DNA of 64,000 nt from Microvirga flavescens (lineage in GTDB: Bacteria > Pseudomonadota > Alphaproteobacteria > Rhizobiales > Beijerinckiaceae): positions 496,001 through 560,000 of the forward strand of contig NZ_QMKH01000001.1 in assembly GCF_003290125.1 (NCBI RefSeq). Direction: 5' to 3'. Both the position numbers and the translations under genes were made by a program. Below, piece after piece: positions 40,742 through 50,195 of the stretch; position 1 is the stretch's first letter; each line of letters begins with the position of its first letter. The notes beneath the pieces were generated by a model. The model ran no database searches and was not told where the DNA came from. It saw only the letters and a list, made by a program, of their open reading frames with translations.

Positions 40742-41188
40742 ATGACAAATTCATCATTCTCCGCAACAATCCACCTTCTCAACGCAGCCGCACGGCTGGA
40801 GGAACGTTTCGCGGGCGAACTTGGCGCGGTGCATGGCCTCGCGCTGAAGGAAGCCCTTCTGCTGATGCATCTGGAACGGGCCACAAAGCAGCGACTGAGC
40901 CGGGTCGAGCTGGCCAAACGGCTCAGCACGAGCCCCTCGACAGTGACGCGGCTCACCCTGCCCCTCGAAAAGCTGGGCCTGGTGGGGCGTGAGGCCGACC
41001 CACGCGATGCGCGGTTGGCCTATGTGGTTCTCACCGAGGCGGGGCGTCGGGTCGTGACGGACGCCCGCACCACATTGCAACGCCTCTCCAGCGACGCTTT
41101 CGCCGATCGGTGGGCAGAGGAGGAGATCACCTCGCTCTCCGGTCTCCTCGGCCGCATGGCAGCAGACCAGGCCGGAAACCTCATCTGA
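40742..41188 (+). CDS. MarR family transcriptional regulator
   Basis: 148-residue dimeric winged-helix repressor. The recognition region RVELAKRLSTSPSTVTRLTL (about 57-76) and the wing GREADPRDARLAYVVLTEAG (about 81-100; DPRDAR is the family hallmark) are clear, followed by dimerisation helices. It has no partner gene within 400 bases on either side, so its regulon may be itself or genes elsewhere. The start lacks a Shine-Dalgarno sequence, consistent with a leaderless message. Confidence 0.9.
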   Translation: MTNSSFSATIHLLNAAARLEERFAGELGAVHGLALKEALLLMHLERATKQRLSRVELAKRLSTSPSTVTRLTLPLEKLGLVGREADPRDARLAYVVLTEAGRRVVTDARTTLQRLSSDAFADRWAEEEITSLSGLLGRMAADQAGNLI

Positions 41189-41589
41189 GCAAGGTCCTGC
41201 GAACGCCTGAGCCGGGTGGTTTCAAGCCCACAATGATGAGAAGGGCGATACGTTCCGCTTGAGCATCACAGCCGATGTTCGAGACATTCCGGCCACCGCG
41301 AGCTCTCAGAGATCCGGTGCGCGCGTTGGGCCCGTTTAAGGCCTTGAACAAAAAGGTGATTCGGGGGATACCCGCCCTCGCCTCCTGGCGTGAAACCAAG
41401 ACTGGAGCGGCAATCCCGGCCAAGCAACCCAATGGAATCGCAAGGCCGGAGAGGTCCTTTTCCTGCCGCCCTGCGTCGGTGCGTGGGCGGTCTTCCGGGC
41501 ACCTTTCCTGATCGAGAACGCACACCCACGAAAGCGGGCCCCCGCCGTCACATCAGGACGGCAGGACGCGAGAAAATCTAACTATTTGA
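41189..41589. other. Gene-free stretch between marR-type gene and parB
   Basis: No supported gene on either strand. The frames present are short, arginine-rich and mutually overlapping. I recognise no RNA gene or repeat. It may include degraded coding sequence, but I could not identify a parent gene. Confidence 0.3.
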
Positions 41590-41609
41590 GAAAAAAAGCC
41601 TTTTAGGCC
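41590..41609 (-). terminator. Weak terminator overlapping the parB stop
   Basis: On the minus strand GGCC-TAAAA-GGCT is followed by seven T. The stem is only four bases and includes the parB stop codon, so efficiency is doubtful. Confidence 0.45.
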
Positions 41610-42496
41610 GCAGCGCCATTCAAACGCCGGCACAGCCCGTCGAGCTGTTCCAGGGTCTTATAGCGCACGCGCAGCTCGCCACCCTGCCCTTTGTGCTCGA
41701 TGGAGACGGTCAGGCCCAAGACATCCTTGAGCGCCTGCTCGAGAGCGCGGGTATCCGGGTCCTTTTCCTTGCGCTTCGGCGAGGCGGACTTGGTTTCGAG
41801 GCTGCTCGGCTCGGTGTTCTCGAGCTGGGCGATCTCCTCCACTTCGCGCACGCTCAGCTTCTCGTCGAGAATGCGCTTGGCGACGCGCAGAGGGTCCTTC
41901 ACCGCGAGGAGCGCGCGGCCGTGGCCGGCGGTGAGCTGGCGGGCGACGAGCATGTCCTTGATCGCCGTCGGCAGATCCGTCAGGCGCATCATGTTGGCGA
42001 TGTGGCTGCGGCTCTTGCCGATGATCTTCGACAGGTTGTCCTGCGTGTAGCTGAACTCTTCCATCAGGCGCGAATAGCCCTGCGCCTCTTCGACCGGATT
42101 GAGGTCTGCGCGCTGGACGTTTTCGAGAATCGCGTATTCGAGCGAGGTCTTGTCGTCGATCTCGACGACCACCACCGGAACCTCGTGCAGCCCGACGAGC
42201 TGCGAGGCGCGCCAGCGGCGCTCGCCGGCCACGATTTCATAGGCATCGGGCAGGTTCGCCATCGGGCGGACCACGATGGGCTGGATGATGCCGCGATCCT
42301 GGATCGACTGGGCGAGCTCCTGCAGCTCGCTGTCCTCGAAATATTTACGCGGGTTGCGCGGATTCGGGCGCAGGAACTCGACGGGAACCTTGCGCGCACC
42401 CTTGGCCCGCTCCGGATTTCCGATTTCCTCGCCGACTTCGCCGATGAGGGCTGCCAGGCCGCGCCCGAGGCGCGATTTCGATGCTTCTTCTGCCAT
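41603..42496 (-). CDS. parB: Chromosome partitioning protein ParB
   Basis: CTP-dependent DNA clamp that loads at parS and spreads, organising the origin region; 297 residues. The N-terminal ParA-interacting start is KSRLGRGLAALIGE (7-20). The CTP-binding GERR box lies at 91-94 in EIVAGERRWRASQL, with ENVQRADLNPVEEAQGY (about 129-145) as box II. The HTH is about 160-185 (LSKIIGKSRSHIANMMRL), and the C-terminal dimerisation domain is about 245-297. Two matching parS sites lie at 44096 and 46193. A 178-base gap with a long inverted repeat separates it from parA. Confidence 0.97.
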   Translation of the reverse strand: MAEEASKSRLGRGLAALIGEVGEEIGNPERAKGARKVPVEFLRPNPRNPRKYFEDSELQELAQSIQDRGIIQPIVVRPMANLPDAYEIVAGERRWRASQLVGLHEVPVVVVEIDDKTSLEYAILENVQRADLNPVEEAQGYSRLMEEFSYTQDNLSKIIGKSRSHIANMMRLTDLPTAIKDMLVARQLTAGHGRALLAVKDPLRVAKRILDEKLSVREVEEIAQLENTEPSSLETKSASPKRKEKDPDTRALEQALKDVLGLTVSIEHKGQGGELRVRYKTLEQLDGLCRRLNGAAA

Positions 42497-42520
42497 TGGC
42501 CCTGTTCCTTCTTGTCCTTG

Positions 42521-42582
42521 GAGAATTTTCCCTTTTATTTCAATGACTTGGTCTTAAGAGCCCCAAGCCCGGGAAAATTCTC
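42521..42582. promoter_or_regulatory. Perfect 12-bp inverted repeat upstream of parB
   Basis: GAGAATTTTCCC (42521-42532) and GGGAAAATTCTC (42571-42582) are exact inverted copies 38 bases apart; inside lies a second, shorter CTTGG/CCAAG pair. It begins 25 bases upstream of the parB ATG. It could be an operator read by a dimeric regulator or a leader hairpin that tunes parB relative to parA. Confidence 0.5.
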
Positions 42583-42674
42583 ACGCGCCTCATCCACGAA
42601 CCCGTCGAAATGGCGCTAAATTATTGATATTCAACAACCTTTTTGGCTGTCGCGTTCTATGCCGGTCGCCGACC

Positions 42675-43514
42675 CTATGCCGCCTTCAGCGCGCGTTCGC
42701 GCTGAATGATTTCGGACGCAAGCTTGAGATAGGCCTGCGATCCGGCGCATTTGAGGTCGTAAAGCAGCACCGGCTTGCCGTGAGACGGCGCTTCCGAAAC
42801 GCGCACGTTGCGCGGAATCATCGTCTCATAGACTTTGTTGCCCATGAATTGCCGAACGTCTGCAACGACTTGACCCGAAAGATTGTTGCGCGGATCGAAC
42901 ATGGTGAGCACCACGCCCTGGATTCCGAGCCTCGGATTGAGGGTCGAGCGCACCTGTTCGACGGTTTTCAGGAGCTGGCTGAGGCCTTCGAGGGCGAAAA
43001 ACTCGCATTGCAGCGGCACCAGAACCGAATCCGCCGCTGTCAAAGCGTTGATCGTCAACAGGTTGAGCGAGGGCGGGCAGTCGATGAGGACGTACGTGAA
43101 CGGATCCTCGTCCGGCTGGGCCATCAAGGCGTCGATAGCCGAGCGCAGACGGTGGGCGCGGTCGCGCTCTCCGGCGATTTCAAGCTCGATTCCGAGCAAA
43201 TCGAGGGTTGAAGGCGCCACGAAAAGCCGCGGAACGATGGTTTCGATCACCGCCTCCGACAACGGCGCTTCGCCGTTGAGGACATGGTACGTCGAAACGC
43301 GGCGACTCTTGCGGTCAATGCCGAGGCCCGTCGAGGCGTTGCCCTGCGGGTCGAGGTCGATAATCAGCACTTTCTCGCCGATGGCGGCGAGAGCCGTGCC
43401 GAGATTGATCGCCGTCGTCGTCTTTCCGACGCCGCCCTTCTGGTTCGCCAACACGAGAACGCGCGGCTTGCCCTGACGCGTTCCTGATATGAGGCCGCTC
43501 TGGTGGGTTGTCAT
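42675..43514 (-). CDS. parA: Chromosome partitioning ATPase ParA (Soj)
   Basis: Walker-type ATPase that pulls ParB-parS complexes across the nucleoid; 279 residues. The deviant Walker A is NQKGGVGKTTTAINLG (about 24-39), with signature lysine K26. Other family marks are LIDLDPQGNASTGLG and YVLIDCPPSLNLLT. ATG 43514 overlaps the rsmG stop by one base (TGATG), so it is translationally coupled to rsmG; a TTG one codon upstream is possible. Third gene in the mnmG-rsmG-parA-parB run. Confidence 0.97.
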   Translation of the reverse strand: MTTHQSGLISGTRQGKPRVLVLANQKGGVGKTTTAINLGTALAAIGEKVLIIDLDPQGNASTGLGIDRKSRRVSTYHVLNGEAPLSEAVIETIVPRLFVAPSTLDLLGIELEIAGERDRAHRLRSAIDALMAQPDEDPFTYVLIDCPPSLNLLTINALTAADSVLVPLQCEFFALEGLSQLLKTVEQVRSTLNPRLGIQGVVLTMFDPRNNLSGQVVADVRQFMGNKVYETMIPRNVRVSEAPSHGKPVLLYDLKCAGSQAYLKLASEIIQRERALKAA

Positions 43515-44158
43515 CAAAGGCTCTCGATGGAGGTTATGCGAAGAATTCTCGCCTCGGGATCGGTCCGACTCGGCAGAATATCCGCTTCCACTGTCCAGGA
43601 CTTTCTAGCCTCGGTCAATTCAGCAAGAACATCCCGCCCCTTCGGAAAGAGCGCGATTGTCCCCGTTGTCCCCCTTTTCAACAGGGGCTCGGTCCAGGCA
43701 AGAAGCGTTGAAAGCGAGGCCAGCGCTCGCGCCGAAACGACATTAACCTTACCGACGAAATCTGGAATAATGTCTTCCAGACGCTCCTGATGGACGGTGA
43801 CGCGGGCTCCGGTGAGTCGGGCAACTTGTCGCAGGAAGCTGCACTTGCGGGCATTGCTCTCGACGAGATGCATGTGAAGCCCCTTCTCGATCCCCGCAAT
43901 CGCAACGACGAGGCCTGGAAATCCGGCTCCCGAGCCGAGATCGAGCCAAGTTTTCGCGTCTGGAGCAAGAGAGTAGAGCTGAAGCGAATCCACAATATGG
44001 CGGGACCAGACCTCGTCCAGCGTCTTCGGCCCGACAAGGTTCTTGATCTTCTGCCAGCGCTCGAGCTCCGCGGCAAGAAGCGCCAGCTTCTCTGTTGTTT
44101 CACGTGAAACATTGAATTCCGCGAGCGCGGCGCGGGCGTGTTCTGGAACAATGATCAT
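43514..44158 (-). CDS. rsmG: 16S rRNA (guanine527-N7)-methyltransferase RsmG
   Basis: S-adenosylmethionine-dependent enzyme methylating G527 of 16S rRNA; 214 residues, normal length. The SAM motif is [17 protein letters not shown] (about 70-86), with [16 protein letters not shown] in the fold. ATG 44158 overlaps the mnmG stop (ATGA). Codons 16-21 (NVSRET) coincide with a perfect parS site, so the coding sequence is under a second, DNA-binding constraint there. Historic name gidB. Confidence 0.97.
   Translation of the reverse strand: MIIVPEHARAALAEFNVSRETTEKLALLAAELERWQKIKNLVGPKTLDEVWSRHIVDSLQLYSLAPDAKTWLDLGSGAGFPGLVVAIAGIEKGLHMHLVESNARKCSFLRQVARLTGARVTVHQERLEDIIPDFVGKVNVVSARALASLSTLLAWTEPLLKRGTTGTIALFPKGRDVLAELTEARKSWTVEADILPSRTDPEARILRITSIESL
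44096..44111. promoter_or_regulatory. parS site inside rsmG
   Basis: TGTTTCACGTGAAACA, identical to the universal bacterial ParB-binding consensus and fully palindromic. It lies within the first 63 bases of the rsmG coding sequence. Confidence 0.93.
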
Positions 44159-46032
44159 GACAATTTCGCGGGCGAATCAATGCGGCTGCGTTTCACATAA
44201 GCCGCCAGTAAGGTCAGGGCTGCGGGAGTGATGCCCTCGATGCGGGCCGCCTGACCGAGTGTGCGCGGCTTGACGAGTTCCAGTTTCCCCTTGATTTCAT
44301 TGGATAATCCCGGCAAGGCGCGGAAATCCAGGGTCTCCTCAAGGACAATGCTCTCATCCCGGCGATAAGCCGCGATGTCGGATTGTTGGCGCTCCAGATA
44401 GACGGCATAGGTTGCATCCGTCTCAAGCTTGTCGCGAGCTCGCGCGGACAGAGATCCAAGGCTTGGCCAGATTTTCAGAAGCGAATCCCAACCAAGATCG
44501 GGATAGGAAAGAAGCTGATAGGCGCTGCGGCGAATTCCATCCTGGTTGAGGGCGATCTCGTACTTAGCGGCCTCCTTTGGCGTGATTTCCAGGCTCTGCA
44601 ATTGAAGCCGCCCCGCCTCGATCTCGGCCCTCGCCGCCTCGAAATGGCGCGCCCGGACAGATCCGACGCAGCCAAGCGACAGCCCCTTCCCTGTCAGGCG
44701 GTCGTCGGCGTTATCGACACGCAGGCTCAACCGGTATTCCGAGCGGGACGTAAACATGCGGTAGGGCTCGCTGACGCCGCGCGTGACGAGATCGTCAATC
44801 AGCACGCCGATATAGGATTCGGCGCGGTCGAAAACCGCGCCGTCCTGATCCCCAGCCCGGCGGGCGGCATTGAGCCCGGCGACCAGCCCCTGCGCCGCTG
44901 CCTCCTCATAGCCAGTCGTACCGTTGATCTGGCCGGCCAAAAAGAGGCCTTTGATTGCCTTGGTTTCAAGCGTCGCCGATAGGTTACGCGGGTCGACGAA
45001 ATCGTACTCGATGGCATAGCCAGGCTGCAGCATGACCACCTTTTCCAGCCCCGGAATGGCACTCAGGAGGCCCTTCTGAACGTCCTCCGGCAGCGAAGTC
45101 GAGATCCCGTTGGGATAGACGGTGATGTCGTCAAGGCCCTCCGGCTCCAGAAAGATCTGGTGACTGTCCCGGTCGCCGAAGCGCACCACCTTGTCCTCAA
45201 TGGAGGGGCAATAACGCGGTCCTCGGCTCAAAATATCGCCGGAATACATCGGGGCCCGGTGAAGATTGGCGCGGATCAGGTCGTGCCCCGCCAAGGTCGT
45301 CCGGGTGATGCCGCATTCGATCTGCGGCACGGTGATCCGCTCCGTCAGGAAGGAAAACGGCACGGGCTCATCGTCCGCGGCCTGCTTCTCGACCCCTGCC
45401 CAATCAATGGTGCGGCCATCAAGACGTGGCGGCGTCCCTGTTTTCAGGCGCCCGAGGGTGAATCCGAACCGTTCCAGGGTCTTGGACAACCCGAGAGAGG
45501 GCCGTTCACCCATGCGGCCGGCCGGAAACTTCCGCTCGCCGATATGGATCAGCCCACTCAGGAACGTCCCGGTCGTCAAAACCACCGCTCCGGTGGCGAT
45601 CTCACGCCCATCGGCGAGGAGAACGGCCTTCACGCGCCCGGCAGCGTCGATTTGGAGGTCGTGCGCCTCCCCTTCGACGATGGAGAGGTTGGGTGTCTCG
45701 GATAATTCGGCCTGCATCGCCCGAGCATAAAGTTTTCGGTCGGCCTGGGTGCGCGGCCCACGCACGGCGGGGCCTTTGCGGCGGTTCAGCAGACGAAACT
45801 GGATGCCGGCCTTGTCCGCGATGCGGCCCATGACGCCGTCGAGTGCGTCGATCTCGCGGACAAGGTGCCCCTTCCCCAGGCCACCAATGGCCGGGTTACA
45901 GGACATGACGCCGATGGTGGAGGCCTTATGGGTGACGAGTGCCGTCCGCGCGCCAAGGCGCGCCGAGGCGGCAGCGGCCTCCGCTCCGGCGTGACCACCG
46001 CCGATCACCACAACATCGAACGACAAAGACAT
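44155..46032 (-). CDS. mnmG: tRNA uridine 5-carboxymethylaminomethyl modification enzyme MnmG (GidA)
   Basis: FAD protein that with MnmE modifies U34 of tRNAs; 625 residues. FAD motif [13 protein letters not shown] (8-20), followed by [20 protein letters not shown] and [15 protein letters not shown] 46032 ([13 protein letters not shown]) is the family start, 22 codons inside a longer frame whose extra residues come from the repeat at 46045-46149. The 3' end overlaps rsmG by four bases. Its partner mnmE lies upstream on the same strand, 362 bases away, and the gap carries parS. Confidence 0.97.
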   Translation of the reverse strand: MSLSFDVVVIGGGHAGAEAAAASARLGARTALVTHKASTIGVMSCNPAIGGLGKGHLVREIDALDGVMGRIADKAGIQFRLLNRRKGPAVRGPRTQADRKLYARAMQAELSETPNLSIVEGEAHDLQIDAAGRVKAVLLADGREIATGAVVLTTGTFLSGLIHIGERKFPAGRMGERPSLGLSKTLERFGFTLGRLKTGTPPRLDGRTIDWAGVEKQAADDEPVPFSFLTERITVPQIECGITRTTLAGHDLIRANLHRAPMYSGDILSRGPRYCPSIEDKVVRFGDRDSHQIFLEPEGLDDITVYPNGISTSLPEDVQKGLLSAIPGLEKVVMLQPGYAIEYDFVDPRNLSATLETKAIKGLFLAGQINGTTGYEEAAAQGLVAGLNAARRAGDQDGAVFDRAESYIGVLIDDLVTRGVSEPYRMFTSRSEYRLSLRVDNADDRLTGKGLSLGCVGSVRARHFEAARAEIEAGRLQLQSLEITPKEAAKYEIALNQDGIRRSAYQLLSYPDLGWDSLLKIWPSLGSLSARARDKLETDATYAVYLERQQSDIAAYRRDESIVLEETLDFRALPGLSNEIKGKLELVKPRTLGQAARIEGITPAALTLLAAYVKRSRIDSPAKLS

Positions 46033-46044
46033 GATTCTCTCCAA

Positions 46045-46149
46045 GAACATGATCGGAACAGGCGAGGATCGGTTGTTCGCCCGGATCATGTGGCACATAA
46101 AAGAATCTGGAGCCTGATGTGTTTCAAAGAGACACGATCAGACCCTAGA
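46045..46149 (+). repeat. Dispersed palindromic repeat, copy upstream of mnmG
   Basis: Plus-strand copy: AACATGATCGGAAC, GGTTGTTCGCCCGGATCATG, then TGTTTCAAAGAGACACGATC to CCCTA. Matches the copies at 17583-17690 (opposite strand) and 58941-59047. Read on the minus strand it encodes MIRANNR, producing a false leader for mnmG. Confidence 0.8.
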
Positions 46150-46394
46150 GATGGTCTGTAGATCCGCCGCCGCCAAAGGTCAAAGACCGAAATGTTTCAC
46201 GTGAAACATTGGTGGTCGTTTCCCGCTTTCAACAAACTATCCACAGATTGTCGACTCCTTATCGACTCCCTTATCGACTCCATATGCGGGCCCTAAAGGT
46301 TCAAGAAACGACCCTGTCTGGGGAAAGACAAGGAAGGGCGTATGGGCGGATTCGCTCTTCCCCTTTAACGATTTGCTAACCATCTCCGAACCGC
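46150..46394. other. mnmG-mnmE intergenic region with DnaA-like and repeated motifs
   Basis: Gene-free. Besides parS it holds CTATCCACA (46237-46245), one base from the DnaA box TTATCCACA, then three copies of TCGACTCC (46251-46285), two of them within CTTATCGACTCC. A degenerate CtrA box TTAACGATTTGCTAA lies at 46365-46379. The block from 46235 resembles 54621-54646 near the candidate origin. Role unknown; a DnaA- or origin-related site is inference. Confidence 0.5.
46193..46208. promoter_or_regulatory. parS site between mnmG and mnmE
   Basis: TGTTTCACGTGAAACA, a second perfect 16-bp parS palindrome, 2.1 kb from the one in rsmG and about 8 kb from the candidate oriC. Confidence 0.93.
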
Positions 46395-47705
46395 TCACTT
46401 ACCGATGCAGAAGTTCGAGAAGAGTCGGTCGAGCACGTCTTCCACATCGATCCGGCCTGTGATTTCGCCCAAGGCGTGGGCCGCAAGACGGACGTCCTCC
46501 GTCGCAAGCTCGGACGCCTCGCCCCGATCGAGAAGACCAAGGGCGCGGGCAAGGGCCTGATAGGCCCGCTCCAGGGCGCGGCGGTGACGCTCTCTTGTGA
46601 TGACCGCATCGCCCTGCCCGAGGGAGGCCTCGGCCTCCTGCCGGAGCAGGGCCAGAAGCTCGGCCATCCCCTCCCCCGTCGCGGCGCTGATGAGGAGATC
46701 GCAATCGTCTCGGTTCCGATTCAAATCGCCCTTCGTCCCGACCCTGACAATCCGGCGTCCGGGGGGCGGGGCCAACGGCGCGCCTTCGGGCGGCACGAGC
46801 CAGAGGACGATGTCGGCTTCCCCGGCTCGGGCTAAGGCACGGGCAACGCCCTCCTGCTCGATCACGTCCCCGCTCTCGCGCAGACCCGCCGTATCGACGA
46901 TCAGGACCGGCAAGCCGCCGAGGTCGCATTTGACCTCAATCACATCCCGCGTCGTGCCCGCGATGGGCGAGACGATGGCAACGTCGCGCTGGGCGAGCGC
47001 GTTGAGGAGGGTCGATTTTCCCGCATTAGGGGCTCCGGCGAGAACGACGATCAAGCCCTCGCGCAGGCGCTCTCCGGAGGGTTGGGTGAGGGACAGGCCG
47101 ATCTGGCGGTGGAGCGCCCGCAGGCGGTTCGCTGCATCCGCCTCCAGCGTCTCGGGCACGTCGCCCTCATCCGCGAAGTCGAGGGCGGCCTCCAGAAGGG
47201 CGAGCGTCTGCAGCACCTCCTCCCGCCAGGCTTCCGCCGCATTGCCGAGCCGTCCTTCGAGCTGGAACAGGGCCTGACGGCGCTGGGCCTCCGTCTCCGC
47301 ATCGATGAGATCGGCAAGCCCCTCGACGCGAGTGAGATCCATCCGGCCATTGAGGAAGGCCCGCCGGGTGAACTCCCCCGCCTCCGCCGCGCGGCACCCG
47401 TCGAGGGAACCGAGCACCCGCAGGATCGCGCTGCGCGTGGCAAGCCCCCCGTGGATGTGAAGCTCGATCTGGTCCTCCCCCGTGAAGCTGTGGGGACCCG
47501 GCATCCATGCGACGAGGGCTTGGTCGAGCGGCTCGCCGGTGGCGGGATCGCGCAGGAGACGCAGGCTCAGGTGCCGGGGCTGAGGGGTGCCGCCGGCAAT
47601 CGTTTCGAGAATGAATCGACTCCGGTCGCCGCTGATCCGGACCACGCAGATAGCGGCGCGGCCAAAGCCGGAGGCCGTCGCGAAAATGGTGTCGTCCGAG
47701 CGCAT
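46395..47705 (-). CDS. mnmE: tRNA modification GTPase MnmE
   Basis: Potassium-activated GTPase that works with MnmG on tRNA U34; 436 residues. The N-terminal formyl-tetrahydrofolate-binding domain (TIFATASGFGRAAICVVRIS) and helical domain surround the G domain with G1 GAPNAGKST (about 223-231), G2 AGTTRD, G3 DTAG and G4-like GTKGD. The C-terminus is CIGK, the catalytic cysteine motif of the family. ATG 47705 starts MRSDDTIFATAS. Historic names trmE or thdF. Confidence 0.97.
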   Translation of the reverse strand: MRSDDTIFATASGFGRAAICVVRISGDRSRFILETIAGGTPQPRHLSLRLLRDPATGEPLDQALVAWMPGPHSFTGEDQIELHIHGGLATRSAILRVLGSLDGCRAAEAGEFTRRAFLNGRMDLTRVEGLADLIDAETEAQRRQALFQLEGRLGNAAEAWREEVLQTLALLEAALDFADEGDVPETLEADAANRLRALHRQIGLSLTQPSGERLREGLIVVLAGAPNAGKSTLLNALAQRDVAIVSPIAGTTRDVIEVKCDLGGLPVLIVDTAGLRESGDVIEQEGVARALARAGEADIVLWLVPPEGAPLAPPPGRRIVRVGTKGDLNRNRDDCDLLISAATGEGMAELLALLRQEAEASLGQGDAVITRERHRRALERAYQALARALGLLDRGEASELATEDVRLAAHALGEITGRIDVEDVLDRLFSNFCIGK

Positions 47706-47883
47706 GAAGAGCGAACCTTTAACGGCGGTGAAACTTTACCTGTTCGATCCTCGATCGGTTCACATCCGAATCGGTCGAGGGGAGACCTCAAGGTCGGACT
47801 TTCGGGTCAGACTTCGGGGTCGAGGCACCGGCATCACGCCGGAGCCGATTCGGAGAGAGCTACCCCAAAAAAGGGAATGATCT

Positions 47884-49893
47884 ATGAATCGCCTCGCCGC
47901 AGCCTCCTCCCCCTATCTCCTTCAGCACAGCGACAACCCGGTCGATTGGTGGGAATGGGGACCCGAGGCCCTCGCCGAGGCGCGGCGGCTTCAGCGTCCT
48001 GTCCTGCTCTCCATCGGCTATGCCGCTTGCCACTGGTGCCATGTGATGGCCCACGAGAGCTTCGAGGATGCGAATGTGGCCGCCGTCATGAACGCGCATT
48101 TCGTCAGCATCAAGGTGGACCGGGAGGAGCGCCCGGATGTGGACCAGATCTACATGAGTGCCCTTCAGGTGCTTGGCGAACAGGGCGGCTGGCCGCTCAC
48201 CATGTTCCTCACGCCCGACGGCGAGCCCTTCTGGGGCGGCACCTATTTTCCAAAAGAGCCCCGCTTCGGCCGTCCCGGCTTCGTGCAGGTGCTGCAAGAA
48301 ATCGCGCGGCTCTATCAGGCCGAGCCGGAGCGCATCGACCGGAACCGGCTGGCGATCACCGAAGCCCTCGGCAAGGGCCTCACGCCGAAGGCGGGCGAGA
48401 GCCTTTCCCTCACCGATCTCGACCGCATCGGCGAAAGCATCGCCGGCATCATCGATCCGGTGCACGGGGGGCTCAAGGGCGCGCCGAAATTTCCCAACCC
48501 GCCGATCCTCGAATTCCTCGCCCGCCACGCCCGGCGGCGGGACGACCCGGCGGCGCGGGCGGGCTTCCTGCTGACCCTCGAGCAGATGGCCTTTGGGGGC
48601 ATTCACGATCATCTCGGCGGGGGCTTTGCCCGCTATGCGGTCGATGAAAAGTGGCTCGTGCCGCACTTCGAAAAGATGCTCTACGACAACGCCCAGCTCC
48701 TCGAACTCTACGCGCTTGCCGCCGCTGAGACCGGACGCCCCCTCTTCCATGCCGCCGCCGAGGGCATCGTCTCCTGGCTGACCCGGGAGATGGCGACGCC
48801 GGAGGGCGCCTTCGCCGCGAGCTTGGACGCGGATTCGGAAGGTGAGGAAGGGCGGTTCTATGTGTGGTCATTGGCGGAGGTCGAAGAGGTTCTCGGCCCC
48901 GACGCCGACCTCTTCACCGCGACCTATGACATCACGGCGGCAGGAAACTGGGAGGGCGTAAACATCCCGAACCGCCTCCGCTCCGGGGAGGCCTCGCCGG
49001 AGGAGGAAGCGCGCCTTGCCCCCTTGCGCGCCCGTCTCCTTGCTCACCGCGACAAGCGCCCCCGCCCCGCTCTCGACGACAAGGTGCTCGCTGACTGGAA
49101 CGGGCTGATGATTGCAGCTCTCGTGCGGGCCGCCCTCCTTCTGACAAAGCCGGACTGGATCGACGTCGCCCGCCGGGCCTACCGTTTCATTGCCGAATCG
49201 ATGACGCGAGAGGGCCGCCTCGGACATTCCTGGCGCGGCGGCTCACTGCTCTTTCCGGGCTTTGCCCTCGACCATGCGGCGATGATGCGGGCAGCGCTTG
49301 CCCTCTTCGAAGCCACCGGAGAGGAAGCCTATCTCACCGATGCGCGGCGCTGGCGGGATGTGCTGTTGAACGACTATGCCGAACCGACCGGCCTCCTTGC
49401 CATGACCGCCAAGAATGCCGACCCGCTAGTGGTGCGCCCGCAGCCGACCCATGACGATGCGGTGCCGAACGCCAACGGCGTCTTCGCCGAGGCGTTGGTC
49501 CGGCTCGCCCAGATCACGGGAGCTGAGGAGGACGAGCGCCGTGCCATCGACACCCTGACCCGCCTCACTGGCTTTGCCCGCGCCGCCCCCCTCGCCCACA
49601 CGTCGATCCTTAACGCCCTCGATCTGCACCTGCGCGGACTGACCGTGGTGGTAACGGGCGAGGGTGCGGATGATCTGCGGAAGGCCGCGCTCGCCCTGCC
49701 CTACCTCGACCGCAGCGTCTGTGTTTCACATGACACCCTTGCCGACACGCATCCCGCGAAAGCTGGCGCCTCAGGCAGCCATCGCGCACAGGCCCTCATT
49801 TGCGCGGGGATGCGCTGCTCCCTCCCGGTGACGGATCCAGACGGCTTAAGGGTTCGGGTGAAGGAAATGCTCACCCCCGCCGCAATCCATTGA
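47884..49893 (+). CDS. Thioredoxin-domain protein, YyaL/SSP411 (DUF255) family
   Basis: 669 residues. The N-terminal thioredoxin-like domain (about 1-165) has the C49-HW-C52 active site in [15 protein letters not shown], preceded by [14 protein letters not shown], the family signature. The remainder is an (alpha/alpha)6 barrel like N-acylglucosamine 2-epimerases. No signal peptide is seen, so it is cytoplasmic. The physiological reaction is unknown for the family. It is the only plus-strand gene between the par block and rho, together with the next one. Confidence 0.93.
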   Translation: MNRLAAASSPYLLQHSDNPVDWWEWGPEALAEARRLQRPVLLSIGYAACHWCHVMAHESFEDANVAAVMNAHFVSIKVDREERPDVDQIYMSALQVLGEQGGWPLTMFLTPDGEPFWGGTYFPKEPRFGRPGFVQVLQEIARLYQAEPERIDRNRLAITEALGKGLTPKAGESLSLTDLDRIGESIAGIIDPVHGGLKGAPKFPNPPILEFLARHARRRDDPAARAGFLLTLEQMAFGGIHDHLGGGFARYAVDEKWLVPHFEKMLYDNAQLLELYALAAAETGRPLFHAAAEGIVSWLTREMATPEGAFAASLDADSEGEEGRFYVWSLAEVEEVLGPDADLFTATYDITAAGNWEGVNIPNRLRSGEASPEEEARLAPLRARLLAHRDKRPRPALDDKVLADWNGLMIAALVRAALLLTKPDWIDVARRAYRFIAESMTREGRLGHSWRGGSLLFPGFALDHAAMMRAALALFEATGEEAYLTDARRWRDVLLNDYAEPTGLLAMTAKNADPLVVRPQPTHDDAVPNANGVFAEALVRLAQITGAEEDERRAIDTLTRLTGFARAAPLAHTSILNALDLHLRGLTVVVTGEGADDLRKAALALPYLDRSVCVSHDTLADTHPAKAGASGSHRAQALICAGMRCSLPVTDPDGLRVRVKEMLTPAAIH

Positions 49894-50195
49894 GGCTTCA
49901 GGCCTCGACAGGACCCCGACCCCACCTCACCTCTGCCGGCCCATCCCTCACCCGGATTTCTTCACATCCCGTGGGAGGAATTCGGGAATACCGCCCCTGT
50001 GACATCCATTGCAGGGTCTTGCGGCTCCATTCGGAGCTGCACTCGCAAGGGATGCGACACCCGGTCTGCCAGGCTGACCAGAGGAACGCGTGGCGGGGCT
50101 TTCCCTCAGCGCAGCGCGAGTACGCCGGCCTGCCGTGCGTTCGGCAGCGGGAGCCTTTCGCTGAGGGCTCCCTCAAACTTCAAAAGTTAAGGACG
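49894..50195. other. Gene-free stretch before the VOC-family gene
   Basis: No supported gene. CCTCAGCG (about 50105) and CGCTGAGG (about 50158) form an inverted repeat that could fold in the leader of the following gene. Otherwise I see nothing recognisable. Confidence 0.3.

Noticed and set aside
40401..40769. 122-codon minus-strand frame before the MarR gene
   Set aside because: Composition is arginine/glutamate-biased without a recognisable fold, no ribosome binding site, and it overlaps the MarR promoter.
41181..41525. Overlapping minus-strand frames between the MarR gene and parB
   Set aside because: Three frames overlap with no ribosome binding site or recognisable domain; treated as non-coding.
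46128..46143. TGTTTCAAAGAGACAC as a third, degenerate parS site
   Set aside because: Only the first seven bases match the parS consensus, and the sequence is part of the dispersed repeat found far from the origin as well.
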